From Microcaldota archaeon (GTDB lineage Archaea > Micrarchaeota > Micrarchaeia > Micrarchaeales > CABMGC01): a stretch of DNA of 14,196 bases. The notes under the pieces are model-generated. The model was given only the letters and a program-made list of their open reading frames with translations, did no database searches and had not been told where the DNA came from. Numbering within the stretch: position 1 is the stretch's first letter; each line of letters opens with the position of its first letter. This document shows positions 1 through 5,970 of the stretch, piece after piece. Location: NCBI GenBank assembly GCA_027449585.1, contig DAIDLJ010000022.1, forward strand, positions 1 through 14,196, written 5' to 3'. The position numbers were made by a program, and so were the translations under genes.

Positions 1-248
1 TTCATTACCCACACCTGGGAATTCTGGCTGCTTCCCGGTGCCTTCATTGCAGCTTCTATCGCGGCTTCAAGGGCAGCCGCATGAGCCTTCTTTGCATCAG
101 TATCCGAATAGACTGCCCAGTTGCTCTTCGGAGGAAGCGAGTGCTCCATAAAATGGACGTTTGCCAACTCCTCTAACAGAATTCCAAGTTTAATGTGCTG
201 CTTTTCAGAAAGTCCGTCAATGCTGAACTTATGTTTGTGTACGTACAC
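1..248 (-). CDS. Unrecognised protein, N-terminal 82 residues, runs off left edge
   Basis: The minus strand is open from a GTG at 248-246 to the window edge. The translation begins MYVHKHKFSIDGL and continues into an alanine-rich helix-like stretch (residues about 52-68) and then a Ser/Gln/Asn-rich stretch. The frame is closed by TAA at 279-281. The GTG is preceded by GGGGATC at 252-258, which matches six of seven bases of the archaeal ribosome-binding consensus GGTGATC. An in-frame TTG at 258-260 is the only other start candidate. The gene lies 61 bases downstream of asd on the same strand and could share its transcript. I recognise no family. The acidic and alanine-rich composition and good start signal argue for a real gene, but the 3' end is missing, so no function is offered. 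Confidence 0.65.
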   Translation of the reverse strand, partial: MYVHKHKFSIDGLSEKQHIKLGILLEELANVHFMEHSLPPKSNWAVYSDTDAKKAHAAALEAAIEAAMKAPGSSQNSQVWVM

Positions 249-309
249 TAAGATCCCCAAAATTAGATTGCCGACCTCTTATTTATGTGTTTTGTGCAAC
301 GCCAAAGGT

Positions 310-1362
310 CTATCCCACGTACCCCCTGACTTTAAGCAGCTCCGCATTTAATATGGCCGCTCCCGCAGCTCCACGGACAAGGTTATGTCCAAGGACTATG
401 AACTTATAATCAAGTATGTTGCAGGGCCTTAGCCTGCCTACAACAGATGCCATTCCGTTCTCAAGATTGACGTCAAGCTTGGGCTGCGGCCTGTTGTCCT
501 GCTCCAGGTAGACTATCGGATGCTTAGGTGATGATGGGAGTCCAAGGGATCTGTTTGGCCTAAAATCCTCAAAAGACCTAAGTATATCCTCTTTCGAAGC
601 CTTTTCCCTTAGCTTTACGCTAACGGATTCGGTGTGCCCGTACTTAACCGCTACGCGTGTGCACTGTGCGCTTATCTTTATCTTAGCATAATCTATACTA
701 TCCTTGCCTGCATTGCCAAGGATCTTGAGCGGTTCGGTCTCCACCTTGTCCTCCTCATCGTTTATGAAGGGAACCATGTTGTCAACGATGTCCATCGAAG
801 AAACGCCCGGGTATCCTGCCCCGCTTAGCGCCTGCATTGTAGTGACCATGACCTTGTCGAGTCCGAAGCTGTCAAAGAGCGGCTTGAGCGCCAATGTCAG
901 ATGTATTGTTGAGCAATTCGGGTCCGTTACTATGAATCCATCCCAGCCGCGCTTCTTCTGCTGGCTCCTTATCAGATCCACATGATCGGCATTTATCTCT
1001 GGTATAAGCAGCGGGACATCGGGATCCATCCTGTGGTTCTTTGCATTACTTGAAACTGCATATCCCTTTCGGGCAAAATCCTCCTCAACCTCCTTTGCCA
1101 CTCCAGAATCCAGTGCGGAGAGCACTATATCGCAATCAAGGTCGGGTTTGCATTCCTTTACTACTATGTCCTGTGCATACTTTGGTATTGACGGGCTTAT
1201 GTTCCACCTGTTCTTCATAACCTTTCCATAGCTGTCACCGGCGGATTTCTCGGAGGCTGCAAGCTCCGTTACTTTGAACCAAGGATGATTCTCAAGTAGC
1301 TGTACCAGAGTCTGTCCGACCATCCCCGTAGCTCCCAGTATGCCAACAGATAATTTCGCCAT
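310..1362 (-). CDS. asd: Aspartate-semialdehyde dehydrogenase
   Basis: This 350-residue protein reduces L-aspartyl-4-phosphate to L-aspartate 4-semialdehyde with NADPH in the cytoplasm. The N-terminal Rossmann motif GILGATGMVG is at residues 7-16. The catalytic cysteine is C150 in DPNCST, the family motif SGAGYPG is at 180-186, and the catalytic histidine is H243 in YGHTES. The C-terminal GHNLVRGAAGAA segment closes the fold. Length and motif order fit the archaeal/fungal type of the enzyme. The ATG at 1362 lies one base after the aspartate kinase stop (TAA, 1364-1366), so the two are almost certainly co-transcribed and translationally coupled. No lysine, threonine or methionine genes are visible nearby. 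The divergent genes at 2899-5300 consume its product for polyamine synthesis. The family call is secure; the physiological role is inference from context. Confidence 0.96.
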   Translation of the reverse strand: MAKLSVGILGATGMVGQTLVQLLENHPWFKVTELAASEKSAGDSYGKVMKNRWNISPSIPKYAQDIVVKECKPDLDCDIVLSALDSGVAKEVEEDFARKGYAVSSNAKNHRMDPDVPLLIPEINADHVDLIRSQQKKRGWDGFIVTDPNCSTIHLTLALKPLFDSFGLDKVMVTTMQALSGAGYPGVSSMDIVDNMVPFINDEEDKVETEPLKILGNAGKDSIDYAKIKISAQCTRVAVKYGHTESVSVKLREKASKEDILRSFEDFRPNRSLGLPSSPKHPIVYLEQDNRPQPKLDVNLENGMASVVGRLRPCNILDYKFIVLGHNLVRGAAGAAILNAELLKVRGYVG

Positions 1363-1363
1363 T

Positions 1364-2680
1364 TTATCTACTGAAGAAAGTAGTATGGAGCCTCTTGACA
1401 GCCTTGTCTGCGTACTTCTCGGCTATCACAACGCTCTTGTTCTTCTTTGACACGCTTGAGGATACCATCTCTATCTCTATGCTCTTGAGCGACGTGTACA
1501 TGTCCTGAAGTATGTCCGGCATGTAAAGCAGGTCGTTTCCGACAAGAGAGACGCGCGCCCTGTTGCTCTTCGCCTCCACTTTTCCTATTGCCTGTAGTTC
1601 GGCCATTAGCTTGGGGCTCTCGTCCCGTTCGTCTATCGTTACTGATACGCCTATCTTCGAGTTAGACACCAGATCGACCGAAATCCCATTCCTCTCAAAG
1701 ACTTCAAGTACCCGTCTTAAGAATTCCCTAGAATCGACCTTTCCTGTAGAAGATATGCTTATCGCCATTATGTGCTTTTTGTATGTTATCGAAGTTATCC
1801 TAGATCCCGCGCCAACGCTGTTAAGCACAAGTGTTCCTTTGTGCGAAGGATTGAACGTATTAAGTATCCTTACAGGTATGTTGTTCTCTACGGCCGGAAG
1901 TATGGTCTTTGGATGCAGAACCTTTGCGCCAAGCATGGCAAGCTCAGTAGCCTCCTTGTAAGACACCTCATCTATGCTCCTTGCGGACTTGACTATTTTT
2001 GGGTCCGCGGTCATTATTCCGTTAACATCCGTCCATATCTGTATCTCCTTCGCTCCAACTGCAGCGCCTACTATCGACGCGGTATAATCGCTCCCGCCTC
2101 TTCCAAGGGTCGTTATCTCGCCCTCCTTGCTCTTTCCAAGGAATCCTGTGATTACAGGTATGCAACTCTTTCCTGCAAGCGCCTTTCTTATTCTCTGATA
2201 AGTGTAAGATGTTATGTCTGCATCTCCAAAATTTGAGGTTGTTATCATTCCTATGTCATAAGCATCATAAGCTTCACCGTCAAGCCCAGAGCTTCTCATG
2301 CACGCGGCGACTATCCGGGCAGACATGCGCTCTCCGAAGGACATAAGCTTGTCAAGGTTCCTAGGGCTGAGTTCAGCGAGCATGAATATGTCTCCAACAA
2401 GCTTTCCAAGCTGTTCAACTTCTGGCGCTATTATCTTCCTTTCGAGCTTAAGCTCGTCTATAGTATCATAGTGCCTCTTGACGATTTGATCAAGCATGAC
2501 GCTGACATCCTTGCCAGACGCTGCCTGTTTCCCCATCTCTATCAGAGTATCGGTTATTCCGCCCAGCGCGGATACAACCACTATAGGACCGTTCCCCAGT
2601 TGTGATTTTACTATCCCAACAACTTCACGGATTCTTAAGGCATTTCCTACGGAAGTGCCGCCGAACTTCATTACTATCAT
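1364..2680 (-). CDS. lysC: Aspartate kinase with two C-terminal ACT domains
   Basis: This 438-residue enzyme phosphorylates L-aspartate to L-4-aspartyl phosphate, the entry step to aspartate semialdehyde. The amino-acid-kinase domain carries KFGGTSVG at residues 5-12, FGERMSAR at 115-122, GRGGSDYTA at 193-201 and WTDVNGIMTADP at 216-227. Two ACT-type regulatory domains follow at about 305-370 and 376-435. In many homologues these bind lysine or threonine. In the second domain the usual SSE-N-IS ligand-loop motif is replaced by SSSVSKKN, so the effector cannot be predicted. The ATG at 2680 is chosen because it directly precedes the KFGGTS strand and follows a weak GTGA at 2688-2691. An internal ATG at codon 4 is an alternative. 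It is the first gene of the asd operon and is transcribed away from the polyamine genes. Confidence 0.96.
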   Translation of the reverse strand: MIVMKFGGTSVGNALRIREVVGIVKSQLGNGPIVVVSALGGITDTLIEMGKQAASGKDVSVMLDQIVKRHYDTIDELKLERKIIAPEVEQLGKLVGDIFMLAELSPRNLDKLMSFGERMSARIVAACMRSSGLDGEAYDAYDIGMITTSNFGDADITSYTYQRIRKALAGKSCIPVITGFLGKSKEGEITTLGRGGSDYTASIVGAAVGAKEIQIWTDVNGIMTADPKIVKSARSIDEVSYKEATELAMLGAKVLHPKTILPAVENNIPVRILNTFNPSHKGTLVLNSVGAGSRITSITYKKHIMAISISSTGKVDSREFLRRVLEVFERNGISVDLVSNSKIGVSVTIDERDESPKLMAELQAIGKVEAKSNRARVSLVGNDLLYMPDILQDMYTSLKSIEIEMVSSSVSKKNKSVVIAEKYADKAVKRLHTTFFSR

Positions 2681-2706
2681 TGGATCTTCACTTTATTTGC
2701 TTGCAT

Positions 2707-2720
2707 TAAGAATAAAAAGG
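2707..2720 (-). promoter_or_regulatory. Probable TATA box for lysC-asd
   Basis: On the minus strand CCTTTTTATTCTTA lies 27-40 bases before the lysC ATG. Initiation about 25 bases downstream would give a leader of roughly 5-10 bases. The match to an archaeal TATA box is only moderate. Confidence 0.4.
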
Positions 2721-2727
2721 CTCTCCC

Positions 2728-2787
2728 CTAAAATTTAGCTCCAGATAAAAAATTTGGTACCGAATTTCAATCTCAAATAAAAATTTG
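2728..2787. promoter_or_regulatory. Three AT-rich inverted repeats between the divergent operons
   Basis: Three short dyads sit in the 218-base gap between the divergent lysC and carboxynorspermidine dehydrogenase genes. They are CTAAAATTTAG at 2728-2738, an 18-base near-perfect palindrome centred on GGTACC at 2750-2767 (one T-G mismatch pair), and CAAAT-AAAA-ATTTG at 2774-2787. All share AAATTT-like half sites. They lie upstream of both presumed TATA boxes, which suits a regulator acting on both operons. AT-rich dyads also arise by chance, so this is a candidate only. The rest of the gap (to 2846) shows nothing else clear. Confidence 0.35.
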
Positions 2788-2846
2788 TTTCTGCATGTGC
2801 ACGTCAATTATCGGCGACAGATGCAATGAAAGATAAACCCTTACAC

Positions 2847-2859
2847 AAAACTTAATAAG
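2847..2859 (+). promoter_or_regulatory. Probable BRE/TATA for the polyamine operon
   Basis: AAAA followed by CTTAATAAG resembles a BRE plus TATA box 40-50 bases before the ATG at 2899. Initiation near 2880 would leave a leader of about 20 bases that contains a weak GTGAT (2891-2895) before the start codon. Confidence 0.45.
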
Positions 2860-2898
2860 ATGAACATAAAATAATCTATCATAGATCTGTGTGATGTC

Positions 2899-4116
2899 AT
2901 GGGGAAAATATTGATCATAGGTGCTGGAGGAGTCGGCAGAGTCGTCGTGCAGAAATGCGCGCAGAATTCAGAAGTGTTCAATGAGATAACACTCGCAAGC
3001 AGAACATTGGAGAAATGCGAGCAGGTTAGAAAAGATGTAAAGAAAAGAACTGGCAAGGACATAAATGTTGCTGCAGTCAATGCCGATAACGTCATGGAGC
3101 TCACCGCTCTTATAAAAAAGGTGAAACCAGACCTGGTAATTAACGTGGCTCTCCCCTACCAGGACTTATCAATAATGGAGGCATGCCTTGCAGCAGGCGT
3201 AAACTATCTTGACACGGCAAATTATGAGCCTCCAGATGAGGCACACTTCGAATACAGCTGGCAGTGGGCATATAGAGAAAAGTTCAGGAAGAGGGGATTG
3301 ATGGCGGTTCTCGGATGCGGCTTCGATCCGGGCGTCTCCAACATTTTCACTGCGTATGCGCAAAAGCATCTCCTAGACCGGATAAATTACATAGATATAC
3401 TCGACTGCAACGCCGGAAGCCATGGGCATCCATTCGCCACAAATTTCAATCCGGAGATAAACATAAGAGAGGTTACGCAGGTAGTGCGGCACTGGAAGAA
3501 TGGCAAATGGATAAAGACCCCGGCGATACTTGACCAGAAGAGCGTTCACTTCAGCTTCAACTATCCAGTAGTTGGAAATAAGGAAAGCTACCTGCTCTAC
3601 CACGAGGAGCTCGAGTCCCTCGCCAAGAACATAAAGGGCCTTAAGAGGATAAGGTTCTGGATGACCTTCTCTGAGAATTACATAAACCACCTGCGCGTGT
3701 TGCAGAATGTCGGAATGACAAGGATAGACGATGTTGATTATGAGGGCAAGAAGGTCGTGCCGATAAGATTCCTCAAGGCGCTTCTTCCGGATCCGGCGAA
3801 GCTTGGTTCAAACTACACCGGAAAGACAGTAATCGGAAACGTAATGTCCGGGACAAAGGATGGGAAGAAGAGGTCATACTATATCTACAACGTGTGTGAC
3901 CATGCGGAATCTTTCAAGGAGGTCGGCGCTCAGGCCATATCCTATACCACCGGAGTGCCTGCAATGATAGGCGCAATGCTTATGGTAAATGGCACATGGA
4001 AAGGAAAAGGCGTATTCAACGTCGAGGAGCTTGATCCGGATCCTTTCATGGCCGCCCTAAATAAATGGGGACTTCCATGGAAACAGGTGGAGTTCAAAGG
4101 CAAACTTCCAGAGTAG
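2899..4116 (+). CDS. Carboxy(nor)spermidine dehydrogenase (CASDH), saccharopine dehydrogenase family
   Basis: This 405-residue enzyme condenses L-aspartate 4-semialdehyde with putrescine or 1,3-diaminopropane and reduces the imine with NADPH, giving carboxyspermidine or carboxynorspermidine. The N-terminal Rossmann motif GAGGVG is at residues 8-13. Further family signatures are NVALPYQDLS (82-91), YLDTANYE (103-110), GCGFDPGVSN (139-148), DCNAGSHGHPFATNFNPEIN (169-188) and AISYTTGVPAMIG near the C terminus. From memory these match the bacterial CASDH proteins (for example Campylobacter) far more closely than lysine-pathway saccharopine dehydrogenases. The ATG at 2899 is the only start that keeps the complete Rossmann strand. 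The decarboxylase follows after 8 bases, and genes making the substrate semialdehyde are divergent. Which diamine is used cannot be read from the sequence. Confidence 0.93.
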   Translation: MGKILIIGAGGVGRVVVQKCAQNSEVFNEITLASRTLEKCEQVRKDVKKRTGKDINVAAVNADNVMELTALIKKVKPDLVINVALPYQDLSIMEACLAAGVNYLDTANYEPPDEAHFEYSWQWAYREKFRKRGLMAVLGCGFDPGVSNIFTAYAQKHLLDRINYIDILDCNAGSHGHPFATNFNPEINIREVTQVVRHWKNGKWIKTPAILDQKSVHFSFNYPVVGNKESYLLYHEELESLAKNIKGLKRIRFWMTFSENYINHLRVLQNVGMTRIDDVDYEGKKVVPIRFLKALLPDPAKLGSNYTGKTVIGNVMSGTKDGKKRSYYIYNVCDHAESFKEVGAQAISYTTGVPAMIGAMLMVNGTWKGKGVFNVEELDPDPFMAALNKWGLPWKQVEFKGKLPE

Positions 4117-4124
4117 TGCAATCG

Positions 4125-5300
4125 ATGAAGAACTTCCATGAAAGCGAGCTAAAGAATTTTCCAAAGAGGATGACTGACAGTGTGGAAAGCCCGTGCTTTG
4201 TCGTAAATGAGGATCTCTTGAGGAGGAATCTTGAGATACTCAATAAGGTACGGAAGAGCACAGGCGCGAAAGTGCTCCTTGCCCTCAAGGCGTTTGCGAT
4301 GCACAGTGCATTTCCAATCATGCGCGGTTATCTTGACGGAATTGCTGCTTCAGGACCCATAGAAGCAAGGCTCGGCGCAGAGGAGTTCGGCAAGGAAGTG
4401 CACACCTTTGCGGTGGCATTCTCCGAAAATGACATGAAGGAGGCGATAAGGTATTCCAACACAATAATATTCAACTCGATTGCCCAGTGGAAGAAATATC
4501 GGCATATGCTCAAGAGGAGCGCAAAGAAGATAGATGTCGGACTTAGGGTGAATCCTGGAAGAGCCAGCATGGGCACTGACATGTACAATCCAACACTGCC
4601 CGGTTCGAGGCTTGGCGTAAACCCGAAAGACCTAAAAGGCATCAATCTGGACGGAATTGATGGCCTTCACTTCCATGCGCTATGCGAACAGAATGCAGAT
4701 TCGCTTGTCAAGGTGCTCAAATCATTTGAGAGGCGCTATTCCAAAATCATACCAAAGATGAAATGGGTGAACTGGGGCGGAGGCCACCACATAACCAGGG
4801 GCGACTACGATCTAGATCTACTTATAAGGACGATAAATGATTTCAAGAAAAGGTATGGCGTTCAGGTTCACCTTGAACCAGGAGAGGCCGTAGCGCTAAA
4901 TGCAGGGATACTTGTCTCAACTGTCATGGATACGACTTACAATGGGATGGATATAGCCGTACTCGATACTTCAGCAGAAGCGCATATGCCTGATGTATTG
5001 GCACAGCCTTACAGGCCCAACATAATAGGCGCAGGCAGGCCGGGTGAGCAAAGATATACATATCGCCTTGGCGGCATGACCTGCCTTGCGGGGGATGTCA
5101 TAGGCGATTATTCATTCCCAAGAAGGCTCAAGGCCGGAGATAGGCTGGTCTTTCTTGATATGGCGCACTACTCAATGGTAAAAACGACCACATTCAACGG
5201 CATAAGGCATCCAAGCCTGGCGCTTTACAGCAAGAAATCCGGAAATGCAAGAGTTGTAAGGAGATTCGGCTACAGTGACTATAAGAATAGGCTCTCATGA
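4125..5300 (+). CDS. nspC: Carboxy(nor)spermidine decarboxylase (CASDC)
   Basis: This PLP enzyme of the alanine-racemase/ornithine-decarboxylase fold decarboxylates carboxyspermidine or carboxynorspermidine to the free polyamine. With the start used here it has 391 residues. The PLP lysine is K55 in ALKAFAMHS. Other signatures are LHFHALCEQ (182-190), WGGGHH (217-222), LEPGEAVA (250-257), CLAGDVIGDY with the catalytic cysteine C320 (320-329), and DMAHYSMVKTTTFNG (345-359). The ATG at 4125 lies 8 bases after the CASDH stop. A later ATG at 4170 would start closer to the usual family N terminus, but the AGAGG before it has no spacing. An ATG at 4065 would overlap CASDH by 52 bases and is unlikely. 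The 3' end overlaps the convergent gene by 6 bases (5295-5300). Confidence 0.93.
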   Translation: MKNFHESELKNFPKRMTDSVESPCFVVNEDLLRRNLEILNKVRKSTGAKVLLALKAFAMHSAFPIMRGYLDGIAASGPIEARLGAEEFGKEVHTFAVAFSENDMKEAIRYSNTIIFNSIAQWKKYRHMLKRSAKKIDVGLRVNPGRASMGTDMYNPTLPGSRLGVNPKDLKGINLDGIDGLHFHALCEQNADSLVKVLKSFERRYSKIIPKMKWVNWGGGHHITRGDYDLDLLIRTINDFKKRYGVQVHLEPGEAVALNAGILVSTVMDTTYNGMDIAVLDTSAEAHMPDVLAQPYRPNIIGAGRPGEQRYTYRLGGMTCLAGDVIGDYSFPRRLKAGDRLVFLDMAHYSMVKTTTFNGIRHPSLALYSKKSGNARVVRRFGYSDYKNRLS

Positions 5301-5912
5301 TCCGCGGATCTTTTCAGATCTTCCTTTGCGTATAGCATTCTTCACAGATCTTCCAAGGCTCAAGGCGCCCTCATCCAGGATTCTGATCCTATTCTCGAAT
5401 CTTACCAGAAGCCTGCTTCTGCATCTGTCTTCTGGCTGGTCTGCGCTGACCTCTCTTGCCTTTTTGCTATTTGCCCTCTCACGCATAAGCCCCCACATTG
5501 CAGTTGCTGCGCATGGCAGGGCAGTTACCGCTATTGCCGCAACCGCCATAGGTTTTAAGCTCTCCGCTATTGCAAATCCAGAAATCAGTTCAAGCGGCGC
5601 AGTGATTAGGGCAAGCTTGCTTACAGTCTTTCCAAGGTTCTCATCCCTTTTCTTCCCTATGATATTTGATACATGCTCAAATCTAGAGACGACTTTGGCA
5701 ATCCTCTCCCCTAGCGCATTTGCTGCAAAACCAGCCACACCCAGTGTCACATCTATGGATATCTCCGCCGCAACTGCCCACATCACTATGGGTCCGGATG
5801 CAGCTGCAAGGCCTAATCCTGCAGCAGCGCCAATCAGCCCAAGTATCCCCATTCCTTTCCCAAGCTGCCTTATCCCTTTGGCGATGTCACTGTCTTCATT
5901 CAAATGTAGCAC
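5295..5912 (-). CDS. Predicted small membrane protein, unrecognised
   Basis: The 205-residue translation has four hydrophobic segments at about residues 21-38, 40-66, 99-117 and 120-143, rich in Ala and Gly. A strongly charged, Arg/Lys-rich tail of about 60 residues follows and is presumably cytoplasmic. I recognise no family. The outermost start is GTG at 5912, but the bases AGGTG at 5910-5914 form a Shine-Dalgarno site that includes this GTG. That site is correctly spaced (6 bases) for an in-frame TTG at 5903-5901, giving 202 residues; TTG is the more likely start. A TATA-like TTATAAAC lies at 5946-5953. The opposite strand is also open across this region, but it would be a shadow reading with no start signal. 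The gene is downstream of the 892-residue protein on the same strand, with a 58-base gap. Confidence 0.6.
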   Translation of the reverse strand: MLHLNEDSDIAKGIRQLGKGMGILGLIGAAAGLGLAAASGPIVMWAVAAEISIDVTLGVAGFAANALGERIAKVVSRFEHVSNIIGKKRDENLGKTVSKLALITAPLELISGFAIAESLKPMAVAAIAVTALPCAATAMWGLMRERANSKKAREVSADQPEDRCRSRLLVRFENRIRILDEGALSLGRSVKNAIRKGRSEKIRGS

Positions 5913-5914
5913 CT
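5910..5914 (-). promoter_or_regulatory. Shine-Dalgarno AGGTG favouring a TTG start at 5903
   Basis: On the minus strand AGGTG is followed by six bases and then TTG (5903-5901), in frame with the predicted membrane protein. The site overlaps the upstream GTG candidate, which itself has no ribosome-binding site. Confidence 0.4.
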
Positions 5915-5945
5915 AGAAATTATACAATTGAATGCGTTGACTATC

Positions 5946-5953
5946 GTTTATAA
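5946..5953 (-). promoter_or_regulatory. TATA-like box before the membrane-protein gene
   Basis: TTATAAAC on the minus strand lies in the 58-base gap after the 892-residue gene. Initiation about 25 bases downstream would fall near 5924, leaving a short leader that contains the AGGTG site. Confidence 0.4.
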
Positions 5954-5970
5954 CATTTATCTGCAACTTG

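Noticed and set aside
121..351. Plus-strand frame of 76 codons across the asd 3' end
   Set aside because: Cys-rich, no family resemblance, TTG-type start without ribosome site, and opposite both asd and the unrecognised left-edge gene.
1563..2236. Two plus-strand open frames (132 and 154 codons) inside aspartate kinase
   Set aside because: They lie opposite conserved kinase and ACT motifs and show no domain-like sequence; they are antisense shadows.
2899..4116. Lysine-pathway saccharopine dehydrogenase
   Set aside because: The motifs and the adjacent decarboxylase fit carboxy(nor)spermidine dehydrogenase, and no lysine-pathway partner genes are present.
4065..4124. Upstream ATG at 4065 for the decarboxylase
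   Set aside because: It would overlap the dehydrogenase by 52 bases and adds residues unlike any family N terminus; the ATG at 4125 (or 4170) fits better.
5275..5916. Long plus-strand open frame of 213 codons opposite the predicted membrane protein
   Set aside because: It overlaps the end of the decarboxylase gene, has no start signal and is a Ser/Pro-rich mirror of the minus-strand frame, which has hydrophobic segments, a basic tail and a ribosome site.
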